This document shows positions 9,984 through 21,861 of a stretch of 64,000 nt of DNA, piece after piece. Within the stretch, counting starts at the first letter, position 1. Every line of letters starts with the position of its first letter. Both the position numbers and the translations under genes were made by a program. The notes beneath the pieces were generated by a model. The model saw nothing but the letters and a program-made list of their open reading frames with translations, was not told the DNA's origin and searched no databases. Origin of the DNA: Flammula alnicola (lineage: Eukaryota; Basidiomycota; Agaricomycetes; Agaricales; Strophariaceae); assembly GCA_015499995.1 (NCBI GenBank), contig JADNRV010000001.1:930001-994000 (forward strand). The letters are read 5' to 3'.

Positions 9984-12900
9984 ATGGCTTCGGACAAAGG
10001 GAAGGGCGTGGTCACTGGCACGCGGAGGACTCGATCTTCAACGGTGTGTTGCTGACAGCTGTAATCTCGTTTCTCAAATTGTTGACTAACCTTTCCAATG
10101 GCTATTGTAGGCAAAGGCGCCTCTAAAGCAGAAGACCCTCTTTGATTCCTTCTTCACTAAGAATGCGCCTACTGAAAATCAGCCACACGTGCCGGTCGAG
10201 AACCTATCGAACAATTCAGCTGCGCCGAACGGTGACGAGATGATAACAGCTGAACCCATCTCTGTTGATACCCCAGAACCTGAGGCGAAGGATCCATCAC
10301 CTCCAATAGAAATAATTGATGATAGTGCGCCGAGGTCATCCTTGATTTCACTTTTTATGTCAAGCTGACAGAAACTGTAGGTGACAATGATGCCACGCAA
10401 GAGAAGCTTACTATTGACAGTCGAGGTGCCTATCCGGTAGATAGGCTTAGTTCACCTGTCGTTATAGTGGAAGATACCATGAACACATCTTTCATTCCAC
10501 ACACCCCCTCAAACAAACCACGACAGCCGGTCTCTCGGCGAAGATCCAAGGAAGAGGGAAGGACCCCAGATCAGCCTATTGTAATTGCCTCCTCGCCCAT
10601 CAAAGGTCCTTCTACGTCCTTGAAGCCGAACAAACCTATCCATCCATTCTTTGGAGCGAAGTTGAAGGTATCAACGACATCTGTGCCGCCTGCCGGCAAG
10701 AAGTCGATAACTTCACCTGCGGCCCAGATACCTTTATATCCAGACCAAGCGTCGCAGCACGTCAGAGGTCCCCAGACATCTGTGTCATATGCTTCCTCGA
10801 CGAGATTTCCCAAACGAGTACCGAAGCCACCTCAACCACCCCTCGATGAACCCACCAGTTATGAATTCTTGAAGCGGTGTAATACAGAAGAGGAAGAACC
10901 TCCTAAACCATGGATACACCGCATATCGGATACCCTGAACAAAACACTCCATTACGATATTCCGGAAGAGCATGAAGCCAACTATCCGGCAATTGCACGG
11001 GTTATGCACGACAAAGCAGAAAATACATTTACGTCACGGCGTCCCTGGACAGAAAAATGGCGCCCGTCATGTGCGCAGGAAGTTCTAGGCAATGAGAAGA
11101 GTGCAATATATCTTCGAAATTGGCTTCGCGCGCTCGAGTTGCAGCTTGAAGATCCCACTGCACCACCTGTTGTGGATGTCGAGAAGGTTGATAATGCCAT
11201 AACCAAACAGAAACAACCAAAACGAGGTACCAAGCGCCCTCGCGTCGTGCGCACGGTCGAGAAAAAGAGGAAGAAGTCACGAATAGATTCTGAGGAGGAA
11301 GATGATTGGATTGTCCACACAGACGACGAGACCGAAGAGGAAGATGTGTATTACGACAAAATGGATGAGTTTGACGATATTCTAGCAGAACTTCCTGCAA
11401 GCTCTCAGTCATCGGCGGCCCCTGACATCCCAACGCCCAGCATTCCAGAGAGTCAAGAATCTGAGAAAGCACCCGACCTCGGCCAGCTACACAATACTAT
11501 CTTACTTACGGGCCCACATGGAAGCGGCAAAACGGCGTCCGTTTATGCATGTGCTGAAGAGTTGGGCTGGGATGTGTTTGAGGTATATCCAGGCGTCGGA
11601 CGGCGCAACGGTGCTAGCGTCGACAACCTCATTGGCGAGGTCGGCAAAAACCATCTGGTTCTCCAGAATCGACAATCTGGGGACGTGCTAAAATCTTTTC
11701 TTCGGCAAAATAGTAAATCGGAGGCCCGTAAAGAAGATAATCAATCGACAAACGACTTTCAATCAACGTACTCACCCCGCAAAAAATCAAATGTAAACCC
11801 TACACCCGAGCCTGAAGATATGGGCAACAGCACTGGCGACGCGAAGCCGATCCGCCAATCCCTGATCTTGCTTGAGGAAGTCGACATCCTTTTCAAGGAA
11901 GACACTAATTTCTGGACGACGGTTACCCGCATTATCAAGGAATGCAAACGACCAGTCATTTGTACATGTAACGGTGAGTTTAAATACCGTCGTGCTTGCG
12001 TCTATTCTGACCATGCAGAATAATAGATCTATCGCTTGTACCAGTGCACGACTTGCCTTTACAGAATATCCTCCACTTTGAGCCCTGTCCGTCTGACATC
12101 GCTGCATCGTATCTTCAAGCACTCTGTTCAGCTGAAGGTTACTCTGTGAACCGAGGCTTTGTCTCACGCCTGTATACAGATCCCCTTCAGGGCCAAGGAT
12201 CATTGAGCCCGTTGTCAGCAAGTCCTTTTCCATCGCCGGATCTTCGTCGAACGATCAATGCACTTCAGGTTATATGTGCGACTGCAAATAACTTTGGACC
12301 TCCAGAAATACAATCGGCTGTCACTCCCACGACGTTGGAAGATATTAATGGGGCGAACGACCAAGATGGTGAACCATCAGCACAACCTATTGGAGATGCA
12401 TCTCGCATATCCATGAAAAAGAGCGAATTTCTCTCATTTTTAGATGGATCTTTACATCTGGATTATTCGCGTAATTTCGCGGTAAGAGTCCCTTTTTGCT
12501 CCAATTTTTGTGTATATTCAAAGCCCACAGGCTGTGGAACTCGCTGGATACCTCCCATCTGATGACGACGAAATTGGCCATGTCATTTTGTATGATCTAC
12601 ATGTTAAAGACACAGCTCAATTTGGATTCTACGATCGACATGAAGACATTTTAACCACTGCCGTCCAGCTTTCACGTGGGCTGTTTGACGTGGATGTCAA
12701 AGCCGACGCTATAACGACACAAACTTTCGAAGAAAGCAGCAGAATCGTTCGATATGAACAGAGGCTCGTGCTTCAGGAAGTATGTCCGGTGGCGATATGG
12801 GCGAGAAGGGACGCGGCCCTTCCGTTGGATTATATCCCGATGATACGACAGATAGTGGAGGCGGAGGACATGCAAGAGGCATTAGAGAAGCAAAAGAGGC

Positions 12901-13013
12901 CTCGAGTGGGGAGAACGACACGGAATAGTGCTCGGAGTGGGTATGTACGGATGGTGTCGGTGACGGAGGAGGCACGGAGAATAATTACGAGGACTAGCGT
13001 GGAGGGAGCGTGA
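9984..13013 (+). CDS. ELG1: Elg1/ATAD5-type alternative clamp loader large subunit
   Basis: Elg1/ATAD5 with Rfc2-5 unloads PCNA from DNA after replication. Five exons give about 934 residues: 9984-10043, 10111-10324, 10381-11973, 12027-12481 and 12531-13013. Exon 2 begins with a PIP-like segment KQKTLFDSFF, followed by an acidic, Ser/Pro-rich linker. Then come WTEKWRP (the conserved pre-AAA block), a basic patch, an acidic stretch, Walker A GPHGSGKT, and the Walker B-like LILLEEVD followed by sensor-1-type VICTCN. Large insertions lie within the AAA region, as usual in ATAD5. After it come DLRRTINALQ and the C-terminal helical region. The second intron is set by reading frame (donor GTGCGC, acceptor TGTAG). 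Rfc1, Ctf18 and Rad17 are less likely: no BRCT domain, and the acidic linker between WTEKWRP and Walker A fits Elg1. Confidence 0.88.
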
Positions 13014-13222
13014 GTATAGCGTGGAGTGGCAAAGTTACACGATGTTGTTGTTTACGTGAGCAATATAACCGGATTTGGAGTCAGCAACGCTTGGGAGCCA
13101 TATCGGTCGTTGCAAGTTGGACACTAATGTTACTCGCGCGTCTCAAGCTTCAATTCTATTTCACCTCTCTCTCACACGATCCTCCGTCCTAGAGAGTGTC
13201 TCCCCTCTCCTACTAAAACAAC

Positions 13223-15085
13223 ATGGCCTCAAACCACTCCAGAGACCCTCCATCCAGGCATTCCCCTGTTGCTTCTCTCGCTTCCCTTGAATATCTACAA
13301 ACACAACGTCGAGGTTCAATCACAGACCCCTCTCTCCATGCAGCGCATAATATTTCCAGCATTAAATTCAACGCCAACTACCGCCACGCCTCAGATCAGC
13401 TTAGTTCATCCTCTTCTGGTCCTTCTTCAAGTCACCAGGAGTCCAGTTCCAAGAACTACATGTCCGACCCTCGTCCCTCTTCTCCTTACGTCTTCGGAGA
13501 CGCAACTGTGCACCCAGTCGAACACAACTCACAGCTTCGAAAGCTCCTCCATTCACCCTCCCTAGAGCACAACTCTCACCGAACGCCAACCTCCATGTCT
13601 CATGACTCGCAAGAAACTTCTCGCACTCATTCAGGTACATCGACAACATGAGACGCTAAATGTATCAGTATTAACATAGCGTCGCTCTTATAGGACTGAA
13701 CCTGACAAAAGAATCCAATCAAATGAATGTCGACAATGAAAGGCATCCCTTTCTTAGTCGGAGAGGCATTCGAGACCCACCTACTTTCGACTTTAACATG
13801 AGGAGACACTCGATCGCTGTTGGTCAGAATTCGATAACACTGCCCAACTTGTCGTCAACACTGCACGGTACAAAGAGAAAGATGTCCGGGGATCGTGGTA
13901 TATTTGCGCCTCTGGGCGAAGATATTGACCCTCAGCTCGTTGGCCCTGGCGTCCCAAGTACGATGGATGTCGATGCCGATGCACCAGCACCAAAGCGACG
14001 AGGCTCTACTATTGACACTCAGAGGATAGCCCAACTGAGCTTGAATGACCGGCGTAATTCGGTGGACTCTCGAGGGTCGTCGTGGATATTGAATGACCGA
14101 CGCGACTCGGCCCCTTCATTATTCCCAAATGTCCCAGGAATAAATAGCTTCAACAGTCCACAAAACTCGTCAGACTCTCAGAACGGTCGAGCTCCTTCCA
14201 GCATGGCTGCCTTCTCTTGGAACAACACGCAAGCCGGTGACCCATCCAATTCTTCCGTTGGGCCCAACGAATCAAACCACACTAGCCGGCCATTTGATCC
14301 TGTTCATCAGATGAATTTGGTGCCATCCATGAACTACCATCCTGATAGGAGGATGTCTGTTCCGGATACACTCACTCATCCCCCGCCTACAAGGAATCTA
14401 AGTTCACGATCGCGTCCTCCATCGCGGCAGAACATAGATCCCAACAGTCAGTCTGGACCATCCTCTGGTCAAGAAGAACCGTCTGGGGCTTCATCGCCGA
14501 ATGCTGCCAAGATGGGCAAGGAACCTGGCATGACCCCTTATTCTCGCTCGCCCGAGCTGCGAGTCTCGCATAAACTCGCCGAGAGAAAGAGGAGAAAGGA
14601 AATGAAAGACCTCTTTGACGAGCTACGAGATCAACTACCAGCCGATCGTGGAATGAAAGCTAGCAAGTGGGAGATTCTAAGCAAAGGTATTTTCTAATGC
14701 TAGCTATATATATCCGAGTTTTTCTGAGTTCGCTAACCCTATCGTAGCGATCGATTTTGTGGCACAATTAAAGCATTCCCACCAAGAAATGGCAGAGGAA
14801 CTCGACGCGTTGAAGCGGCAGGTTCATGGACAGCGGCCAGAAGGCATGTCGGGCTTCCCTCCTGGAGGGCCACCTCCACACGGTGGGTATGGCCAGGTGC
14901 AACCATCCATCATGGGAACTTTCCCGCCAATTCCGCCCCAGCACATGCAGCCACATCAATCCTCCGCCAATCAGTCAGATTCTCGACCCGACTCCACACA
15001 AAATATGTATCCCTCTTCTGCCCAGCACTCTTCCACGCAAAACGGCAACCACAACGGTCACAGAGTAGATCCTCATCCAACATGA
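13223..15085 (+). CDS. bHLH transcription factor (Esc1-like)
   Basis: This is a nuclear DNA-binding regulator of about 580 residues in three exons: 13223-13634, 13694-14686 and 14748-15085. The first 430 residues are low-complexity Ser/Pro/Asn/His-rich, with two NDRR-S repeats. The bHLH lies near residues 445-500. The basic region is [14 protein letters not shown], with the E-box-contacting Glu and the usual Arg pair. Helix 1 is [11 protein letters not shown], followed by a short loop and helix 2 [17 protein letters not shown], running into a short coiled coil ([15 protein letters not shown]). The second intron splits helix 2, and joining AAA-G to CG restores SKAIDF, which supports the model. 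The tail is Pro/His/Gln-rich. The basic region resembles S. pombe Esc1, expected to bind CANNTG sites. Targets are not visible here. Confidence 0.88.
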
Positions 15086-15302
15086 GTAGAAGATGTTGAT
15101 ATCATTTATCGATTTGTACGCGAATGATCATTCATCCATTTATCGAGTTCTTTAGAGTGGACGATGAGTAGTAGACCGTGACAATTTTCTTGTTATGAGA
15201 ACATCTCAAGAACATTCTTGGTATCATTGACACGTATTTTTTTTTCGTATTACGCATGGGGGTTTTGCAATACCGAACAATTTTGGTCTTGGTATCATGC
15301 CA

Positions 15303-15340
15303 TTGACCTTTGTTGACCCAATGTTGACCTTTGGTTGACC
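15303..15340. repeat. Four TTGACC motifs at 10-11 bp spacing
   Basis: TTGACC occurs at 15303, 15313, 15324 and 15335, so all four face the same side of the helix. The block lies about 215 bp after the bHLH stop and 310 bp before the TFIIF-alpha start. It may be an upstream element of TFIIF-alpha or simply a short decayed tandem repeat in the bHLH 3' region. Confidence 0.6.
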
Positions 15341-15397
15341 TCTTTAATTCTCATTTGGCTTCTTCGAAGGTCCGGAGCCTTTAAGTTTAACTTTAAG

Positions 15398-15427
15398 ATC
15401 TGCGGCGTTGTTTGGTGTTGTGTCAAA
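15398..15427 (+). promoter_or_regulatory. Upstream motif shared with 18278-18304
   Basis: ATCTGCGGCGTTGTTTGG followed by TGTGTCAAA lies about 220 bp before the TFIIF-alpha start. A near copy (ATCTGCGGCGTCATTGG then TGTGTCAAA) lies at 18278-18304, about 110 bp before the small gene at 18411. Position and orientation relative to the genes agree. No known fungal element is claimed. Confidence 0.4.
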
Positions 15428-15647
15428 TAGAAGACAATAGGCTCCCGGCCCAAGCCTTACTCACCGCTTTCCCCAATTGCAAAACGCCACTCGCAAAGTC
15501 TGCTGCTGACTCCTTTGTTCTGCAACCAGAACTACCGCCTTTTGTTCCAATCGTCGACTTTGTCTGTTATACCCAAGGCAATCTTCAGTCTTTTACGATC
15601 CTATCATTCGTTTAACACCCTATTCATTCTGATACTTCAACTCAACA

Positions 15648-17849
15648 ATGGCTCCCAAGGCATCGATGGCTTTGCTCTTTCACCCGAAGAAAAAAGGGAA
15701 ACCGGCCCCAGAAGCGCCTTCTCCGAAGGCAGTATCTTTCGACCCACGAAAGCCTCAACCTCCTCCACCCACGAAAACAGAGGATGACGAAGAGGAACTC
15801 AAGCTTCCTGATGGACCTTACCAGGAATTTAGACTGCTATCTTCCGTGCTCAATGGCTGGAAATACGACGTTATGAAGTTTGACTCGCGCCGTCCGGTTG
15901 ACATATCTCGATGGACGCAACCAATCAAACTGAACAGGAAGGATCTACGACGAGATGAAGCGGCGACGAACGTAGTTCCAGAGGCGGTTGGACCTATGCT
16001 TGGACCTGATGGCAAACCTGTAATTGGGGCGGATGGCAGGATGGTTATGGTTGACGCGGAAGGACGGCCAATCCAGGCGTCGAATGGGGCTGCAGGCCCG
16101 AGCAAGGACAAAGGGAAGGCAGCTGCTGCGAAGAAACGGTTCCAGAGGAAGACGAGACAGGTGTTTTTCGTGCCAGAAGAGGTTCGGCAGATGAGGAGAG
16201 AAGAGAGATACCCTTGGGTGATGGAAGACTCGTCGCCAGAGCAGAACGAGGTGTGGACTGGCCAAATGGAGGACGTCAAAAAATCAGAAACACACGGGTT
16301 CTTCATGCCTGCTGCCAATGACGTCTTCAAGTTCGTGCCAGCGCACCGATGGTATAAGTTCCAAAAACGACTTAAACATGATCTTCCTACGGACACCGCG
16401 AACGTGGAATCCTTGGTATTAACCATGTCGTGTACGTTGTGGATATCACTGATGTTCCCTCTCCGAGCAGTATAATCTCAACCAGAAGCGCGACCCGCAA
16501 GCATGGCTGGCTAGTCGAAAAGGCAAAGGGCCGTCCTCTGCAACGGCTGCGATGTTTAAAGCTGAGGCCGAGGGACGATCCGTTTCTGGTGGCTCTTCAT
16601 TGGTTCACAGCAGCGGTCAAAGTTTGGGACCTGGAGGTCGCAAGCTGAAGACTGTAGACAGCGGCATGGACCATCTCTTTGACGACGATGAGGACGGGGA
16701 TGATGGTGCGGCAAGGCGAAGAAAGAGAGAATTGGGCGAAGAGGGCGACCTGGATGAACAGGTATACGAGGAAGACTTTGCTGACGATGAAGAGAAAATG
16801 GACGTCGATGAGAATGATGAAGAGGCAAAAGAGACTGAGGTTTGTATTCATATCACAATCATGTTATGTGGTCTTTGACTCTGGACTTTGCAGGAGAGGC
16901 TCAAGAAAGAATATAAGACTGCCAACAAGCAGCGCGACACAGGTGTGGATGAATCTGAGGATGAAGAAGACGAACATCCTACGAGCAAGCAAGCCAAAGC
17001 CATGCAAAAGCTGATAAGAAATCGGGAAGGAAACGATGTATACGAATCCGACGAAGAAAAGAATCCTTATGCCACATCTGTCAGTATTGCGTTCGAATGC
17101 AACTTTCTCACTACTGACTGATCTTTTCGTAGGATGAGGAGGAGGAGGAAGAGGCGGAACCTATCGCCTCCACTGCAGGCCCTGCTATACAACAGCAGCA
17201 ACAGCAAGTAGAGTCGAGACCCCAAACTCCCAAGCCAGCCCCCACTCCTCGCCCAACCGCTGTGCCTGCGCCTGGATCTCGTGCCGCATCGCCAACACTC
17301 TCACCGGGGCATGGTGGCCATTCTGTCGTTGCCAAGCGCGCAACTAGTCCCAAGATTCCAAAACCGAAAACGTCAACTACGAGCAGAGGCAACAGTCCCC
17401 TCGGAGGACAACCGACGCTTGCAGGAAGCAGAGCCACAAGTCCTGTTGCTGTTGAACTACCCAACGGCACGTCCCACCTGAAGACTGGCTCAAAACGTAA
17501 GGCCGATGATTCTCCGGTCTCGCCAACCTCTCCAAATGCAAATGCATCCGCCAATCCCACCAATCAATTACCCAAAGCAAAGAAGCGCAAGCCACCGCCT
17601 GGTGTCACTCCGATTGTGGTTTCTTCTGCAGAGTTGGAATCGTTATTAGTCGATTGGTTGAAGAAGACGACGAATGCGACGACCAGAGACTGCATTCACC
17701 ATTTTACGCCTTATCTAACAGATCCAGAGACCAAATCCGAATTCTCGGCTATGGTTCGAAAGCACGCGCAGTTAAAGAATAGTGTCTTAGTCCTTCGCAC
17801 AAGAGGTGGATCGTCGGCGCCTTCACCCCCAGCCACTAACGGATCATAA
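15648..17849 (+). CDS. TFG1: TFIIF large subunit (Rap74/Tfg1)
   Basis: TFIIF-alpha binds RNA polymerase II with TFIIF-beta in the preinitiation complex and aids start-site choice and elongation. Four exons (15648-16415, 16471-16839, 16894-17079 and 17133-17849) give about 679 residues. The N-terminal dimerisation region shows YQEFRLLSSVLNGWKYDVMKFD, interrupted here as usual by a linker, then RKTRQVFFVPEEVR, ERYPWVMED, and HGFFMPAANDVFKFVPAHRWYKF. The middle is highly charged and acidic (DDDEDGDDG, DEEEEEEAEP), with a Gln run and Ser/Pro repeats. The end (SAELESLLVDWLKKT.. ARDCIHHF-like) is the winged-helix domain that contacts Fcp1 and TFIIB. Start chosen: the first ATG before the conserved block, preceded by a pyrimidine-rich leader. 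Confidence 0.92.
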
Positions 17850-18410
17850 TTTGACGATTTGTAGGGCGTGACACGTCTCCTTTATTTTTGTGGGATTCAT
17901 TTATTGTATATGCATACATATGTCTTATTGGCTCAGTTGTATTTTTGATTTTCCCTCAAGCACTGGAAGAGGTTAATTGAGTAGTGGTCTGCGGACTCGA
18001 GTAACTCGACCAAGCAGCTTGCGCAATGCGGACGCTGGTCGATTACATATAAGGAAATATTTTTCCATGAGTCGCAAAATGGTAGAGACTACATCAGCGG
18101 TGCCTTTTTGGCATAAGTTACAACCAACTCCTCGCCGACGATTCTTTTGTCCACACCGGGATGTTTCGACCGTGTTCTCTTTTTTCTTTTTGGCAATATT
18201 CGCAACAAGAGATAAGGACATTTGTAGTGGCTAGGCTCACTTCACCTAGCGCGTGCTCAAGTTCTATCTATGCCGATATCTGCGGCGTCATTGGCTGTGT
18301 CAAACTGTCACTCAATCACCACCATGGCAAGTAAGTCTCGACATCCAGATTCCACGAGTAAGAATTCTGACATTGTCTTCTAGAAATATAGCCACAACTA
18401 GATCGCTATC
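17850..18410. other. Gene-free stretch between TFIIF-alpha and a small gene
   Basis: This holds the TFIIF-alpha 3' end and AT-rich sequence, then the ATCTGCGGCGT motif at 18278. An ATG at 18324 opens MASKSRHPDS.. and stops after 19 codons; splicing it at its GTAAGT gives only seven codons. I see no gene. Confidence 0.5.
18278..18304 (+). promoter_or_regulatory. Second copy of the ATCTGCGGCGT..TGTGTCAAA motif
   Basis: This matches the motif at 15398-15427 in both half-sites, with a spacer three bases shorter. It lies upstream of the small gene starting at 18411. Confidence 0.4.
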
Positions 18411-18777
18411 ATGGTAAGTTATGACCATTTCGGAGAGCCCTAGAGGCTAGCCTCCGCCTTAGTTCAATCCAACGTCTGATGCTCGCTATCACTAGACAAA
18501 CTATGTGTTGCCTGCCGGTACCTCAGAGATAGAACGATTTTTTCGCCGTCGGCAAGGGCAGCCCTTATCACAAGACAGCCTTTTATCATTTGCAGAGAGG
18601 CATCCACTGGTCTTTGAGCTTGAGGACTACCCATTTTCGATTGACATCGCACTGTTTCATCGGAATTGGTATCGTATCAAGAATGCATTTCTGAGAGGCG
18701 ATGAAACTCCTGAGAGCAACCAACCAAATGGTGCATGCGGTGTGTTTGTTACGCTTTGTAACCCTCCTAGTAAGTAG
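18411..18777 (+). CDS. Small hypothetical protein
   Basis: The model is an ATG directly followed by an 82-nt intron (GTAAGT..CTAG), then an exon from 18496 reading TNYVLPAGTSEIERFFRRRQ and ending CNPPSK, about 95 residues. Splicing right after the start codon is unusual but known in fungi. The exon has a charged N-terminal helix-like stretch and an aromatic-rich middle (ELEDYPFSIDIALFHRNWYRIK). No family is recognised. A donor-like GTAAGT overlaps the stop, so the true 3' end may differ. The frame is open without interruption, but conservation is unknown; it could be a chance ORF. Confidence 0.35.
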
Positions 18778-19028
18778 ATTGCTGACCCTGCCGATCAAAG
18801 TGTCCGCACCAAACGGAATTAGTACTACAAAATACCAATTGACTACGATGGATGGTCTGCGTCCAGCGTCCGCCCTTTCTCCCCCACCACCACCCACCTG
18901 CTCGCAGGTAGCGTCTGGTTGTCGTCCTGCGCCCAAAATCTTCTTTTTACTGAGGCTCGACCGACCGACCAACCTACCATCATTTCCTCTAAGGGCCTGT
19001 ACCATCCCTCCTGTGCCACCCTTTCAAA

Positions 19029-20653
19029 ATGTTCTTTCGTTTAATTCTTCTTGCCCTTCCTCTCCTTCGTACTTTAGCTGTGCCGACGCCCCATGACTCT
19101 CATGATCACCTTCACAATGTTCGCAAAGCCCTTCCCACTACGTGGTACCAGCCTCGAGATCACCCAGTGCATGACTTGTTCAAACGTGCGCCAGGAGATG
19201 GTACCGATTACGCTGCAGTAGGCACGCCAGGTATGTGATTTGTATATATGAATTTTCGAATACTAAGGGACAATTGTCTTCAGATTGGTCTGCTGGTTTC
19301 CCTACCGGCACTCCGAATCCGAATGCCCTCCCGGCAGCGTGGGTTGCTGCTCTGAATGCCGCCGTCGCAGCCGGAAAGATCCCAAATATTCCGCCAACCA
19401 CTAATACACCGGGGACAAATCCAGTCTATGCCGCTGGATTTAACCCCAATGGTCCTGCAGTTTGTTCTGCAACGTACAAATGCAGGATTCCGGGAGATAT
19501 CTGGGATTCCCCTGATGGCGTCTTTGCATCTTCCTTTGACGATGGACCTACACCTGTGAGCTTGTTACTCATTATTCTGCCAGTTATATATATTCACTGC
19601 CATTTAACTAGTCGACGCCCTCCCTTGTGCAATTCCTTGAGACCAACAATGAGACAACAACGCATTTCATGATTGGTATCAATATCCTCTATTATCCTTC
19701 CCAGTTCCTATTGGCCTTTAATGGTGGCCATGATATTGCGGTTCATACGTGGACCCACCCGTACATGACCACACTTAGTAACCTTGATGTATTGGGCCAA
19801 GTGAGTTCTTCAATCCTCTCTACCTGCGATCCTTTTTATTAATCGTAGTTAATACTATTAGCTTGGATACACAATGCAGTTGATTCATAATTCAACTGGA
19901 GGTCGAGTTCCCAGGTACTGGAGACCCCCATACGGGGATTCAGATATGAGAGTTCGATCTATCGCTCTGGAGGTTCGTAGGGCTGTATTTTTGCCGGGCC
20001 TGTTTAATGATTGCTGTCTTCTGTCAGGTATTTGGGCTGGAGACCGTGGTCTGGAATCAAGAGTAAATTTCATATTTCCAATCACTTGTGCTCGCTTATC
20101 TAACCAATGCATAGCACTTCGGATTGGAATGGAACTCCACCCTCCATAGAAGCCGCCATGACACAGTTCTTGACAGGTTCGGGCCTCTAATTACCGCTAA
20201 CGTATTCAAGCTGACCTTTTTCTAGGGCCTAAATCACCAGGTGTTATAATCTTGGAGCATGAACTGACTGATATAACTGTGAACGGTTTTATGACAGCCT
20301 ACCCTATGATCAAATCCAATGGGTGGCAGTTTGTCTCTCTTGCTAAAGCCATTGGGGATGGACATACGTATCAAAACGCCGAAGACTCTTCTTCAAACGA
20401 TGTGGTCCCAGCGGGTATTCTCGTCGCAGCATCGTCCTCGTCGACGTCTGCAGCACCTTCCACTTCTGCTGCTTCTTCCGGGTCCACCAGTGCCACTCCC
20501 TCAATTGCCTCTGCCTCTGGTCAAAATCTCTCGCCAAGTCCTACACCTTCGAAGAGCTCAGCAGTGCCTCTGCGGAGCACTCTTCCCAATTGCTTCGCGC
20601 TCTCTTCCCTCCTACTCAGCGCTCTGACCAGTGTCATCGTTCTTTTGTCCTGA
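19029..20653 (+). CDS. Chitin deacetylase (CE4 polysaccharide deacetylase), GPI-anchored
   Basis: This enzyme converts cell-wall chitin to chitosan. Seven exons (19029-19230, 19284-19555, 19612-19800, 19862-19972, 20028-20062, 20115-20176 and 20226-20653) give about 432 residues, each junction keeping frame. It begins with a signal peptide ([19 protein letters not shown]). The NodB motifs are present: [10 protein letters not shown] (catalytic base and metal Asp), [10 protein letters not shown] (metal His pair), and [11 protein letters not shown]. They are followed by VVWNQDTSDWN and VIILEHEL. The C-terminal 80 residues are Ser/Ala/Thr-rich, then a hydrophobic tail ([17 protein letters not shown]) with nothing after it, typical of GPI attachment to the membrane or wall. 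A 35-nt exon (20028-20062) is notable. All catalytic motifs are intact, so it is probably active. Confidence 0.93.
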
Positions 20654-21861
20654 AACTCATGCGGTATATAGAACATGGGAGAATTTTCACATCATCTTAA
20701 TGGCTTACGTTGTAGCTTTTACTTTTTCATGAGGACTCTGGTTACCCCTTCCGATGGACTTTGTCATTGACATTTAATAACTTCTACTCGTGGACTACAC
20801 TACTACCAGAACAAGGGAATTCATTACTTACTCAACGTCTACTACCTTTCTCACTGCATTCTTGTTAACACCTCCGGTCCCCATTCATCCTTCTACGGCG
20901 TCTACTTGCTTTTATGATTTGCAACGACATACGAATAATTGCGTTATAGTATCATTTGTACTCGTATTTTCGGACAATTTATGATGACCGTCGTCTTCCT
21001 GTGGCCACTACATCAGCATTTAAATGTTTAAGAACGATCCCCAAGCTCCTCTGAGTGTTGAGACAAAGTACCTCTCAGAACCCGCTGACTTTGTGGACTC
21101 TCCGCATGGTTGACCAAATGAGGGAGCGAGGACGCCTGTAGAGGATTCTGAGCGCCCCGAAGGCGAGTTCATCAGGGCCCGCAATAGGACCACTTATCAC
21201 GCCAGTTCTAGAGGTCGCATGGCGGCGACGTTGTTAATGGCCAGAGCTGAAGATGTTTGGTGTTGACGAGGGTAGTCGATTCGACTCGTGTTTTCCCTGG
21301 ATCCTTGGAACGCATTTGCAGGCGCCTATTGTGTGTGTCCGCAGGAAGGTGTGCTGAGATGGTGCTCAAGGAGAAGCGAGGCTGATTGGCAGCCAAACCT
21401 CGATCTTTATTTATTTAAACTGCACAGTACTTCGAATGTCATACCATCCGCAGTGTTAACCGCCGCTATATAATTTAAAGTCATCAAAATTTCCGAGAAA
21501 GTCATTGGAAAGTCATACTACCCGACGTCAGTGAGGCATTTTGGCGAGATTCACACAACAAAGGGAAGCAAGCAGAAAACGTCATGATTGCCATTCATGG
21601 GCGAGGAGCAGGTCGTATCGTAAATATCGTGAGAGTGAGCGTAAGTATATGTACAGTGTTATGATCGTCAGAAGAATACGAGAAGACCCGGAGTTCAAGG
21701 AGAGGAAAGGAGCGAAGGAGTCACCAATAATTAAATAGGATTAGATGTGAATGAAGGCGAGGCACAAGTAAAATCAGACGGAGGGATATAATGTCAAGGG
21801 AGGAAGGGATATTATTTATCGAGGATGTGAACGACGAGTGGGAAGCATCGAGGGAGCAAAA
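20654..21861. other. 1.2-kb stretch without a recognisable gene
   Basis: This lies between two genes that converge on it (chitin deacetylase and kinase), so it should hold two 3' ends. That explains a few hundred bases, not 1.2 kb. The longest frames are 60-75 codons, with no motifs and no consistent splicing. No repeat of the upstream array, tRNA or transposon ends were seen. Confidence 0.5.

Noticed and set aside
15818..16426. 202-codon minus-strand frame
   Set aside because: Complete overlap with conserved TFIIF-alpha sequence; shadow frame.
18324..18400. Short frame beginning ATGGCAAGTAAG, considered as a ribosomal protein L29 start
   Set aside because: Splicing at GTAAGT gives only seven codons before a stop, and no continuation was found.
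19676..19706. Possible intron GTATCAATATCC..TCCCAG in chitin deacetylase
   Set aside because: Reading through gives the conserved-type sequence [20 protein letters not shown]; removing it breaks the frame before the HTWTHP motif.
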